Source: Psychroserpens sp. NJDZ02 (GTDB lineage Bacteria; Bacteroidota; Bacteroidia; Flavobacteriales; Flavobacteriaceae). Taken from it: a stretch of 64,000 nucleotides of DNA. This document shows positions 53,684 to 63,700 of this stretch, one piece after another. Position 1 is the stretch's first letter. Every line of letters begins with the position of its first letter. The notes under the pieces were generated by a model, which saw only the letters and a program-made list of their open reading frames with translations, did no database searches and was not told where the DNA came from. The stretch covers positions 2,044,501 through 2,108,500 of the forward strand of contig NZ_CP039451.1 of NCBI RefSeq assembly GCF_004843725.1, written 5' to 3'. A program made the translations under genes and the position numbers.

Positions 53684-56539
53684 CTAATGCGCCTCCAGCC
53701 AATTCAATCCAATATCCATTTCCACATCCAAAGGAACTTCCATTACAAAAGCACCTTCCATTTCGGTTTTAATTAATGTTTTCATTTCCTCAAGTTCAGG
53801 TTTGTAAACATCAAAAACCAATTCATCATGCACTTGCAGTAGCATTTTAGTTTTATAATTACCAGCTTCTAGTTTATTATAAATATTAATCATGGCAATT
53901 TTAATAATATCTGCAGCACTACCTTGTATTGGTGCATTAACCGCGTTACGCTCTGCAGCGCCACGCACAATAGCATTGGCACTATTAATATCTTTAAGGT
54001 AACGTCTACGATCTAAAACGGTTTTTACATACCCATTATCACGCGCAAACTCGACTTGAGCGCTCATGTATTTTTTAAGCTTTGGGTAGGTTTCGTAATA
54101 GGTGTCAATAAGCTCTTTGGCTTCGCCACGCGATAAATCAGTCTGGTTGCTTAATCCAAAAGCAGAAACACCATATACAATCCCGAAGTTTACGGTTTTG
54201 GCATTACTACGTTGCTCACGGGTGACCTCTTCTAAAGGCACACCAAATACTTTTGCAGCGGTAGAAGCGTGAATATCTTCTCCGTTTTTAAAGGCTTCAA
54301 TCATGGTTTCCTCTTCGCTTAAAGCCGCAATAATACGCAGTTCTATTTGGCTATAATCGGCAGCTAATAAAGTATATTCGTCATTACGTGGTATAAAGGC
54401 TTTACGCACTTGTCGTCCACGTTCTGTACGGATTGGTATGTTTTGTAAGTTAGGATTGTTACTACTTAAACGTCCTGTAGCCGCAACGGTTTGCATATAA
54501 TCTGTGTGTACACGACCTGTAGAAGGTTCGACTTGTAACGGTAAGGCGTCCACGTACGTGCTTTTTAGTTTTGCTAACCCACGGTATTCTAAGATATCTC
54601 TAATAATTTCGTGCTCTTTTGCTAAAGCAGATAAGATATCTTCTCCTGTTTTATATTGACCCGTTTTGGTCTTTTTAGGTTTGTCTACTAGTTTTAGTTT
54701 TTCAAAAAGAATAATTCCTAATTGTTTTGGAGAGGCGATATTAAATTCTTCGCCAGCAACCTCGTAAATTTTAGCGACTAAAGTGTCGATGTCTTTGTTT
54801 AAATCTTGCGCTAACGTGTTTAAAAAAGGCACATCTAAATTAATACCTTCCAGTTCCATTGCTGCTAAAACGCGTACTAAAGGCACTTCAATATCTGTGA
54901 ATAATTTTTTGGTATTGGCTTCGCCTAATTCTTTTTCAAAATGCTCTTTAAGTTGTAATGTAATATCGGCATCTTCTACTGCATATTCCGTTTGTTTGTC
55001 TAACGGAACATCGCGCATGGATAATTGATTTTTTCCTTTTTTACCAATTAACTCCACAATAGAAATTGGCGTGTAGTTTAAGTACGTTTCTGCCAATATA
55101 TCCATATTGTGACGCATGTCTGGATTAATTAAATAATGCGCTAACATGGTGTCGAATAATGGGCCTTTTACTTGCAGATTATATTTGGCTAATACTTTAA
55201 TGTCGTATTTTAAATTCTGGCCAATTTTCTGAATAGTTTCATCTTCAAAAAATGGTCGTAAGGCTTCGATTATGTCCTGTGCTTCGCTTTTGTCCTCCGG
55301 AAACGGTAGGTAAAAGCCTTTACCAATTTCCCATGAAAATGAAATCCCAACCAACTCTGCAATTAACGGGTTTAAACCTGTGGTTTCGGTATCAAAACAC
55401 ACGGATGTTTGGCTCATTAAATTTTTAATAAATAATGTGGTTGCCATCCCAGGCGCAACGCTTTGGTAAAAGTGACTGTTGGTTGCGGCTGTTTTGCGTG
55501 CAAATGTATTGTCTTCTAATGTCGCTGTCGCGGAACTTGGGTCGCCTCCAAACAAATTGAATTGACCTGCTCCGGCACTTTCTGCTTCTTTTGGTGTTAC
55601 TTTTACTTCTTTTTTAACTGAAGCCTTGTCGTTGCTATGTGCTGTAGCCTCGGCACCAGATGTAAATGTTTTTGTAAAATTATCTATTAGTCTTCTAAAT
55701 TCTAACTCCTGAAAAATCTCAGTCACTTTAGGAATGTCCGGCGTGTCTAACTCAAAATCCTTGGCGTTAAAAGTCACCGGAACATCTAGCATAATTGTTG
55801 CTAGTTTTTTAGATAATAAACCTAACTCTTTATTGGCTTCAATCTTCTCTTTCATTTTGCCTTTTAGCTCGTGTGTGTTGTCTAAAAGATTTTCCATACT
55901 TCCGTAGGCTGCCAAAAACTTCTTGGCTGTTTTTTCTCCAACACCTGGTAAACCCGGAATGTTATCACTGGCATCTCCCATCATCCCTAAAAAGTCAATA
56001 ACTTGTAACGGATCCGTAACTTCAAACTTTTTCTGTACTTCTGGGATTCCCCAAGTTTCATAGCCTCCACCAAACATTGGGCGGTACATAAAAATGTTTT
56101 CGCTTACTAATTGCGCAAAATCCTTATCTGGCGTTACCATAAAGGTTTGGAAACCTTCTTTTTCGGCTTGTTTTGCCAAAGTACCAATAACATCATCGGC
56201 TTCAAAACCTGCTTTTACCATAATTGGGATGTGCATGGCTTTTAAAATCTCCTGTATAATTGGGACTGCAATTTTAATGGCTTCCGGTGTTTCGTCACGA
56301 TTGGCTTTGTAGGCTTCGAATAGTTCTACACGGTCCGCACTTCCTCCTTTATCAAAACAAACGGCTAAATGATCTGGTCTTTCGCGTTTAATGACGTCTA
56401 AAAGTGAATTCATAAATCCCATAACCGCAGACGTATCGACGCCTTTAGAGTTGATTCTTGGGTTTTTTATAAAGGCATAGTAGCCACGAAAAATTAAGGC
56501 AAAAGCATCTACTAGAAATACACGTTTGTTATCTGACAT
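53684..56539 (-). CDS. polA: DNA polymerase I
   Basis: The 951-residue product has the three usual domains. The N-terminal 5'-3' exonuclease (1-300) shows VDAFALIFRGYYAF, FDKGGSADR, GFEADDVIGTL and the helix-hairpin-helix LPGVGEKTAKKFL. The 3'-5' exonuclease keeps its DxE (CFDTETTGLNPL), so proofreading is likely intact. The polymerase domain has LLAADYSQIELRI (motif A), RSNAKTVNFGIVYG (motif B) and LQVHDELVF (motif C). It acts in replication primer removal and repair. A housekeeping gene, it marks the right border of the restriction-type insertion. Confidence 0.97.
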   Translation of the reverse strand: MSDNKRVFLVDAFALIFRGYYAFIKNPRINSKGVDTSAVMGFMNSLLDVIKRERPDHLAVCFDKGGSADRVELFEAYKANRDETPEAIKIAVPIIQEILKAMHIPIMVKAGFEADDVIGTLAKQAEKEGFQTFMVTPDKDFAQLVSENIFMYRPMFGGGYETWGIPEVQKKFEVTDPLQVIDFLGMMGDASDNIPGLPGVGEKTAKKFLAAYGSMENLLDNTHELKGKMKEKIEANKELGLLSKKLATIMLDVPVTFNAKDFELDTPDIPKVTEIFQELEFRRLIDNFTKTFTSGAEATAHSNDKASVKKEVKVTPKEAESAGAGQFNLFGGDPSSATATLEDNTFARKTAATNSHFYQSVAPGMATTLFIKNLMSQTSVCFDTETTGLNPLIAELVGISFSWEIGKGFYLPFPEDKSEAQDIIEALRPFFEDETIQKIGQNLKYDIKVLAKYNLQVKGPLFDTMLAHYLINPDMRHNMDILAETYLNYTPISIVELIGKKGKNQLSMRDVPLDKQTEYAVEDADITLQLKEHFEKELGEANTKKLFTDIEVPLVRVLAAMELEGINLDVPFLNTLAQDLNKDIDTLVAKIYEVAGEEFNIASPKQLGIILFEKLKLVDKPKKTKTGQYKTGEDILSALAKEHEIIRDILEYRGLAKLKSTYVDALPLQVEPSTGRVHTDYMQTVAATGRLSSNNPNLQNIPIRTERGRQVRKAFIPRNDEYTLLAADYSQIELRIIAALSEEETMIEAFKNGEDIHASTAAKVFGVPLEEVTREQRSNAKTVNFGIVYGVSAFGLSNQTDLSRGEAKELIDTYYETYPKLKKYMSAQVEFARDNGYVKTVLDRRRYLKDINSANAIVRGAAERNAVNAPIQGSAADIIKIAMINIYNKLEAGNYKTKMLLQVHDELVFDVYKPELEEMKTLIKTEMEGAFVMEVPLDVEMDIGLNWLEAH

Positions 56540-56620
56540 AATTGGAATTTTGATAGAATACCAAAACTACAAAACTTAACGCAGGTTTGCTTTATAATTT
56601 ATTAACATCTGACCATAAAA

Positions 56621-56657
56621 AAAAGGAACAAATAACATGATGCTTTTTGTTCCTTTT
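56621..56657 (-). terminator. Terminator of the FucP-like transporter gene
   Basis: Arms AAAAGGAACAAA and TTTGTTCCTTTT flank a 13-base loop. Read leftward the stem runs into a T-run. It lies 18 bases after the transporter stop and before polA. Confidence 0.8.
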
Positions 56658-56675
56658 AAAAACGCGTCTGTTTTT

Positions 56676-58349
56676 TTAATATGTTACGCCTTGTTTATCT
56701 AAAACGGTTTTTGTACAGAAAGCATAAAAAAGTAAATATCCAAAACATAAAGCTGCAACAATATAAGACGGTTGTATGCCAAAAACATCAGCTAATTTAC
56801 CTTGCAATGGCGGTATGATGGCACCACCTAAAATCATCATGATTAAAAAAGCAGACCCTTGAGAGGTGTATTTTCCTAAACCTGCAATACTTAAAGTAAA
56901 TATACATGGCCACATGATAGAGCAGAACAATCCGCCAGATAAAAAGGCAAATAAAGCGACGTTACCAGTAGTTGATAAACCAATAATCATGGCTAATACC
57001 CCAAATAAACTGAATATTTTTAAGGTCTTTACAGCATTATCTTTAGCTAAAAAGAAACCTCCTATTTGCACCGCTATACAGATCGCAAAAAACAATATTT
57101 CGTTGGTCGAAAATATAGTTCCAGCAAGTCTGTTTGCAGAAAGTACTACCGCTAAAGCGACATAAGGCACAATAATAAGTAGCCATTTTTTTAATCCTTT
57201 ACTTGGGTTAAAGACTGTAATGGCGCCTACCCAACGCCCAATCATTAATCCTCCCCAATATAATGAGATAAAAGGGGCTATTTGAGCATCATTTAATGTT
57301 GGTAATCCTAGTGTGTTTAAATTGGTGTCTCCAACTGCACGTTTTAAAAGTTCGCCTAAATTACTTCCAACCGTAACTTCTACACCTACGTAAGTAAAAA
57401 TGGCCAACATCCCCAATACTAATTGTGGGTATTTCATGGCACCCCAACCTTCTGGTTTTTTTGATGCGCTAGAGTATGCGAATATTAGCGCGCCTACTAC
57501 AGCAGCTAAAGCTATGATTAATAAGGTTAGTCTGGTATGTTCTAAGTTTTCTGTTGCGGTCTCTGTTCCTGTATAGGTGCTGAAAATATAGCCAAAACAG
57601 CCCATAATTATTATGGTTAATACAATTAATAAGTTTTTTGCTTTATTAGCCGGCTCAAAAGCAGTCTCTGATTTTAAAGCGGGTAATTTTTTTGAAAAAT
57701 GAAATAGGGCAGCAGCTACTAAAAATAAAAGACCAACACCTAAATATAGCATTTGAACGGTGATTAATGTAATCTCGTTATCATTAATTTTTTGAGCTAA
57801 TTCTTGAGTAGACCAATGTGTAGATCCAAAGATTATAAAACTAACAACTATGGGTCCAATTGTAGTTCCTAAGGAGTTTATTCCTCCTGCTAAATTTAGT
57901 CTGTGCGAGCCTGTTTTTGGATCACCTAAAGCTATTACAAAAGGGTTTGCTGCGGTTTGTTGTAACGAAAATCCTAAACCAACAATAAATAAAGCGACTA
58001 ATATTAAATAAAACACACCAGTTTGACCTTGTTCTGCTCCAGAAGTCGATGGATACATGATAAAGGCACCAATAGCAGATAACAATAAGCCATAAATAAT
58101 ACCGTTTTTATACCCCCAATTATTAAGAATGTCTTTTCTTAAAGTATTGGATATAATAAATAACAACAAAGCACCAATATAATAGGCTCCAAAGAAAGCA
58201 AAGTCTACTAATTGAGATTGAAATTGATCAATATTAAAATACGTTTTACAAAACGGAATAAAGACACCGTTTGAAGCTGCTATAAATCCCCAGAAAAAGA
58301 AGACTGTTACTAAAGTGGTTAAAGCAGATTTGTTGTTTTGGTTATTCAT
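56676..58349 (-). CDS. FucP-like MFS sugar transporter
   Basis: The 557-residue protein has about 14 membrane helices and FucP-branch motifs: [17 protein letters not shown] at the N-terminus, [25 protein letters not shown] near the end, [42 protein letters not shown] and [35 protein letters not shown]. It is longer than typical FucP (about 440) because of an inserted loop and extra helices in the middle (residues 225-320). The substrate could be fucose, glucose or galactose; context gives no clue. It is monocistronic. Confidence 0.88.
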   Translation of the reverse strand: MNNQNNKSALTTLVTVFFFWGFIAASNGVFIPFCKTYFNIDQFQSQLVDFAFFGAYYIGALLLFIISNTLRKDILNNWGYKNGIIYGLLLSAIGAFIMYPSTSGAEQGQTGVFYLILVALFIVGLGFSLQQTAANPFVIALGDPKTGSHRLNLAGGINSLGTTIGPIVVSFIIFGSTHWSTQELAQKINDNEITLITVQMLYLGVGLLFLVAAALFHFSKKLPALKSETAFEPANKAKNLLIVLTIIIMGCFGYIFSTYTGTETATENLEHTRLTLLIIALAAVVGALIFAYSSASKKPEGWGAMKYPQLVLGMLAIFTYVGVEVTVGSNLGELLKRAVGDTNLNTLGLPTLNDAQIAPFISLYWGGLMIGRWVGAITVFNPSKGLKKWLLIIVPYVALAVVLSANRLAGTIFSTNEILFFAICIAVQIGGFFLAKDNAVKTLKIFSLFGVLAMIIGLSTTGNVALFAFLSGGLFCSIMWPCIFTLSIAGLGKYTSQGSAFLIMMILGGAIIPPLQGKLADVFGIQPSYIVAALCFGYLLFYAFCTKTVLDKQGVTY

Positions 58350-58497
58350 TTAGGTAGTTTTATAGTGCTAAATATAGTTATAAATGTTTTCTGGAGAGCA
58401 AAAAGTAAAATCGTTTTATCGCAGAAACGCTGTAAATAGATTGTTTTAGAGGTTTAACGTTTAACAATATAATAAGATATATACATTTTGAAAGCGC

Positions 58498-58505
58498 TAT
58501 TTTTG
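58498..58505 (+). promoter_or_regulatory. Putative -7 element of the metallophosphoesterase gene
   Basis: TATTTTTG fits TAnnTTTG, 16 bases before the ATG at 58522, which implies a very short leader. No good -33 match is present. Confidence 0.4.
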
Positions 58506-58521
58506 AACATCAAATTAGACT

Positions 58522-59751
58522 ATGATTCGTTATCTTATTATTGCCATTGTATATATAGTGTTTACAGTTTACGGTTATCAAGCTATAAAAACTGTATTTA
58601 AATCTGCATGGGTACATTACTTGTTTTTTGGTATCGCTTTTTTAGTCGCAGCTAATGTTGTTTATCAATTTTCTTCACCTGGTGTAGGTCGTGTTATTTC
58701 AGGCGGGCGTGGTTATGCTATTGGATTTATGTTAGCCTATTTGTCTTTAAACTTGGTGATTGTTCCGCTTTTAATTGGAGAGGATCTTATTCGTGGTTTT
58801 ATTGGGTTGTATGATCGGTTTTTTATTACAAGAGAATCATTTACCATACCCTCAAGACGTAAATTTATTAGTCAAGTCGCTTTGGGATTGGCAGCCATAC
58901 CATTTTCTGGTTTGCTTTACGGAATGTATAAAGGACGTTACAACTATAAGGTTTTAAAATACACACTACATTTTGATGATTTGCCTGAGGCGTTTGATGG
59001 TTATCGTTTGACACATATCAGTGACATCCATGCGGGAAGTTTCGATAATAAAGAAAAAATAAATTATGCAGTCGATTTGGTTAATGAGCAAAAAGGAGAT
59101 GTGATTTTGTTTACTGGTGATTTAGTTAATAATAAGGCGTCCGAGATGTATGATTGGAAAGACACCTTTTCTAAATTAGCTGCTAAAGATGGTGTGTTTT
59201 CTGTTTTAGGAAACCATGATTATGGCGATTATGTTGAGTGGGATTCCGCAGCAGCGAAAAAAGCTAATTTAGACGAGTTAAAATCCATTCAGAAAGATAT
59301 GGGCTTTGATTTATTATTAAATGAAAGTCGATATATTGAAAAAGAAGGAGCGCGTTTGGCTTTGATTGGTGTGGAAAATTGGGGGAAAGGTGGTTTTAAA
59401 AAGTCTGGAGATTTAGATACTGCATCGTCCAATATTGGTGCTAACGATTTTAAAATACTAATGTCTCATGATCCATCGCATTGGGATGAAAAAGTAATAG
59501 CGCATGATTGCCATTACCACTTAACGCTAAGTGGACATACACACGGTATGCAGTTTGGGATAGAAATCCCAGGATGGATTAAATGGAGTCCAATTAAATG
59601 GCGTTATAAACATTGGGCAGGAATCTATAAAGAAAAGGGGCAATACATTAACGTTAACAGAGGGTTTGGTTATTTAGCCTACCCAGGGCGTGTAGGAATT
59701 TGGCCAGAAATAACCGTAATAGAACTTAAAAAAGGGAAGCAAATGGCTTAA
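58522..59751 (+). CDS. Membrane-anchored metallophosphoesterase
   Basis: The 409-residue product has three or four N-terminal membrane helices (residues 1-125), then a calcineurin-like phosphoesterase domain with all metal motifs: ISDIHAGS, FTGDLVNN, LGNHDYGD, MSHDPSHW and LSGHTHGMQFG. It resembles YkuE/YaeI-type enzymes that act on phospholipids or UDP-lipids. The thioredoxin-fold gene starts 53 bases downstream in the same direction. Confidence 0.9.
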   Translation: MIRYLIIAIVYIVFTVYGYQAIKTVFKSAWVHYLFFGIAFLVAANVVYQFSSPGVGRVISGGRGYAIGFMLAYLSLNLVIVPLLIGEDLIRGFIGLYDRFFITRESFTIPSRRKFISQVALGLAAIPFSGLLYGMYKGRYNYKVLKYTLHFDDLPEAFDGYRLTHISDIHAGSFDNKEKINYAVDLVNEQKGDVILFTGDLVNNKASEMYDWKDTFSKLAAKDGVFSVLGNHDYGDYVEWDSAAAKKANLDELKSIQKDMGFDLLLNESRYIEKEGARLALIGVENWGKGGFKKSGDLDTASSNIGANDFKILMSHDPSHWDEKVIAHDCHYHLTLSGHTHGMQFGIEIPGWIKWSPIKWRYKHWAGIYKEKGQYINVNRGFGYLAYPGRVGIWPEITVIELKKGKQMA

Positions 59752-59804
59752 TTTAATCTAAATGTTATATTTTAGTAATTAAGTTTTAATTAAACTGATA
59801 TCAA

Positions 59805-60101
59805 ATGTCAAAATTTGGAGAATTAATAGATGTCGAAATACCTGTACTGTTTGATTTTTTTACAGAATGGAATGAGCCGTCTAAAGCCATGCATGCAGTG
59901 TTACGTGATGTAGCAGCAGCACTTGGTGACAAAGCAAAAGTAATTAAGATAGATGTTGAGAAAAATCAAGAGCTATCAGAGGCATTGCGTGTCAAAGGTT
60001 TACCAACCTTAATTATTTATAAAAATGGTGAAATGAAATGGCGTCAAAGCGGAGAGCAAGACGCTAATACCTTAATTGGAATCGTTCAGAAATTTGTTTA
60101 A
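59805..60101 (+). CDS. Cysteine-free thioredoxin-fold protein
   Basis: The 98-residue protein has the length and fold signature of a thioredoxin: VLFDFFTEW, VIKIDVEKNQELSEALRVKGLPTLIIYKNGE with the cis-proline loop. At the active site it reads WNEPSK (22-27) where thioredoxin has WCGPCK, and the whole protein has no cysteine, so dithiol redox activity is excluded. A chaperone, scaffold or partner-binding role is inferred. The stop overlaps that of the convergent deacetylase gene: TTAA at 60098-60101 holds both stop codons. Confidence 0.85.
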   Translation: MSKFGELIDVEIPVLFDFFTEWNEPSKAMHAVLRDVAAALGDKAKVIKIDVEKNQELSEALRVKGLPTLIIYKNGEMKWRQSGEQDANTLIGIVQKFV

Positions 60102-60724
60102 AGTGATTTAAATAGATAGCCTTTTTTGCTGTAATACTCTAAAACTTTAGGTAAGGTATATTGCATGTTTCTTGATGCTTTTATGCTGTCATGAAACACG
60201 ACAATACTTCCTGGCGAAGCATTGTTAATGACATTGTTTAAGCATTTTTCTTGTGAGACTTTAACTTCCCAGTCGTAAGACAATACACTCCACATAACAA
60301 TTTTATAACCTTTGCTAAGTAATTGTTTAGCTTGGCTTCTTTTAATTTTTCCAAATGGAGGTCGGAATAGGCCATTAGTACTAGGAGCAATAACTTGCTG
60401 CGCTTTTAATGTGTTATTGATATACTGTTCCGTATTTGTTTGCCAACCTTTTAGATGGTTAAAAGTATGATTACCAATAACGTGTCCTGCTTTAGCAATT
60501 GCCTTAAAAATATCAGGGTATTTTGTTACATTTTCTCCAATACAGAAAAAGGTGGCTTTAGCATTATATTGTGCTAAGATATCTAAAGTCCATTGTGTGA
60601 TTTCTGGAGTTGGTCCATCATCAAACGTTAGGTATAGTGTTTTATCCAAAGACGCCTTTTTCCAAATGTATTTTGGAAAAAGGCGTTGGATTAATTTTGG
60701 TGTTTTTGCAGGAAAAACAGGCAT
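60098..60724 (-). CDS. Polysaccharide deacetylase (NodB/CE4 family)
   Basis: The 208-residue product shows the CE4 motifs: LYLTFDDGPTPE (metal and catalytic Asp), HVIGNHTFNH (metal His pair), LFRPPFGK, VMWSVLSYDW and VVFHDS near the end. There is no clear signal peptide, and the N-terminus (PKLIQRLFPKYIWKK) is basic and amphipathic. It should remove acetyl groups from N-acetylglucosamine polymers or peptidoglycan-like glycans. It starts 1 base after the stop of the DUF2723 gene, so the two form an operon. A perfect inverted repeat lies within codons 13-24. Confidence 0.92.
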   Translation of the reverse strand: MPVFPAKTPKLIQRLFPKYIWKKASLDKTLYLTFDDGPTPEITQWTLDILAQYNAKATFFCIGENVTKYPDIFKAIAKAGHVIGNHTFNHLKGWQTNTEQYINNTLKAQQVIAPSTNGLFRPPFGKIKRSQAKQLLSKGYKIVMWSVLSYDWEVKVSQEKCLNNVINNASPGSIVVFHDSIKASRNMQYTLPKVLEYYSKKGYLFKSL

Positions 60725-63700
60725 TTATTCGCTTTTTAAGACCGTGTCTAATTGTTGTAGTAAATCTTTGTCCGTGCGGATTGGATTCGTTTCAACCTCC
60801 GGTTCATTATCGTAGTATTGTTTAAATAGCTCTAGGTAGTTTGTGAAGATCTTAGATTCCTCTTGAGCAAATGATTTATCATATTGTACTAAAACGTCAA
60901 CTAAGGCTTTATAGCGTTCAATATCTGTCAATATTTCTGTAAAGTTGTTATCTTGATTGTCTTTTGTTAACGTACTATAATATTTTAAACTCTCTTGATA
61001 TTTAGAGGCAACATCTTTAAATAGTTGTCTTGCTTTATCTTGTTTATTAACCTCGTAGTAAGCACTAATATAAGGCTCTAATAAGGTGTAGAAGCCATAC
61101 TTGTTTACAGGCATGTTTTTCATAGCTATATCTGCTATTTCTTCAGCTTTATCTAATTGCTCTTCATTGATTAGTTGTTCTATTAAGCGTGCTAAATTAC
61201 CTCTGTAAGTAATAGAGTTGCGTCTGGTTTCTGTATCATGGTAAATTTTATCGCTACCACTGTTACCCCAATCCCAATTAACTACTTTATTATACATAAA
61301 CTCCGTATCTAAGCGTCCCATGTCAAATGGATTTGCTCTGGCAACAGGGGTTTTTATAGGGACTAATGTGTAGACCATGGCGTCTAACTGTAAATAGTCT
61401 TTCATCCAAATGTAGTCTTCATCACTAAACGCACCACCAGTAAAGTGGATTGGACGCTCCCAATTGTTGCTAGCAACAATGTCTAACATTAGTAATCTGT
61501 TTTTGGTAATAGCATTACTAGAAATAGTAACATCTAAATAAGGTTCGATTAAGTCAGCATCTTTAGCTTTTACGAGACCATTAGCTAAGACCGATTGTTT
61601 GTCTACAGGAACTCTAATGTTTTCAACAGGGAAGTAATTAGAATTTAAGTATTGTTCAGGATAGTTGCTAGGGTCTTCTCCTTCTTGTTGCAACGCATAC
61701 TTTAACTTCGTTTTAGGGTCTTCACTAGTTATAAAATTCATAAAAGTACCAATGTCTAAAGTGTCTTTAGATCTTAGGCGTTTGATAAGGTACTCTCTTG
61801 TGCCATGTTTGTATTTGTCATGGGTTAAAGTAGAGGGAATAGGATCACTTTTGTAAGCTTTACGCTTCATTTGGTCAATATACCAATCGGTTTGGAATAA
61901 ACTTGTATTGACAACCCTAACATCTGTACGATAGTTTTCAATTTCTTGCGCGTACCATAAGGCAAAGGTGTCATTGTCTCCAATAGAGAATAGTATTCCG
62001 TTTTCACCACAAGAATCCAAATACTTTTTGGCCATAGCTAGAGCGGTGTATTTTTCCGATCTATCATGGTCATCCCAATTTTGTGAGGCCATTAGTGTAG
62101 GTACTAATAATAAGCATACTAGTGTGACAGCAGGAGCTAAAACACTATTTGCTACATATTTTTTAAGTAAATCGAAAATAGCATAAACCCCTAAACCAAT
62201 CCATATTGCAAATACATAAAATGAGCCCACTACAGAGTAATCACGTTCTCTAGGTTCAAATGGTCTAACGTTGGTATACACTTGAATAGCTAATCCTGTA
62301 AATAGGAAAAAGACTAAGGTGACCCAAAATGTTTTTTTGTCTTTATTAAATAAGAAAAACAGACCAAAAAGTCCTAATATTAAAGGAAAGAAATAATACG
62401 TGTTACGACCTTTGTTTTGTGCAACGTCACTAGGTAAATTGTCTTGAGACTGACCTAAGTGCCATTCGTCAATAAATTTGATACCACTAATCCAGTTGCC
62501 ATGTTGGTCATAACGTCCTTGTAAATCATCTTGGCGACCAGTAAAGTTCCACATAAAATAACGCCAGTACATGTAGCCTAGTTGGTATTCAAACAAATAA
62601 GAAATATTGCTCGCTAAAGATGGTTTTTCTATAGTGACGAATTGTCCGTATTGTTTTAAAAAATTATGATAATCTTCGTAATCCACAAAACCTTTAGCAA
62701 CATCATTTTTAAAGTCAATTACAGACTGCACTAAAGTGTTTTCTCCTTGATATTCCGGTTTCAAGTTAAAGTCTAAAAAGCCAGTAAATAACATGTAGTT
62801 TTCGGCATTTTCACCACTCCACATTCTTGGTAAAAAGGCGGCTTGTTTATGGTTGTAATTTTGCTTAGCACGTTTGTAATTGTTAACAATAATGTATTTA
62901 CCAGCAGCTTCGTCTTTTTCGTATTTAGGTTTGTCATCTACATAAGGTTCGTTTTCGTCTAAACCAGTATATTGATCGGTAAATAAAGGACCGTAAAATA
63001 AATGAGTTTCTGGATATTGCTCCAGGTTATAGTAGGCTAAAAGTTCTCGCGCGCTTGAAGGATTGTTTTCGTTAATAACAACATTCGCATTAGCTCTAAT
63101 AGGAAGCATTAACCAAGTTGAAGAACCTATCAATACAAATAAGAGGCAAAGTATACCAGTGTTATAGTTATATAGTTTTTTTGTGTTAGTGTATTTTAAT
63201 CCGTAATAGAAGGCTGCGATCAATAATATACCAGCAATAATGGACCCTGAATTAAAAGGTAGTCCTATTTGGTTTACAAAAAACAATTCTAAAATACTAA
63301 AATAGCGTAAAACGTTAGGAAACATTAATTTGAAAACAAACAGTAATACAGCAACTGAGGCTACATTGGCAATAATGAAGTTTTTTACTGTTATTGTCTC
63401 GTAGTTTTTAAAATAGTAGATTAATCCAATAGCAGGAATGGTTAAAAGTCCCATAAAGTGAATCCCAAAAGATAAACCAACAACAAACGCAATAAGTATT
63501 AACCAACGGTTACCTTTAGGTTTATGCATATCTGCTTCCCAACGTAAACCTAAGTAAAACATAACAGTCATAATTAAGGTTGCCATAGCGTAAACTTCCG
63601 TTTCTACAGCATTAAACCAAAACGAATCTGTGAAGGCAAATGCTAAACTTCCGACAAAAGCACTTCCTAAAATTGCTATTTTTGGACCGTTTTCAAGATT

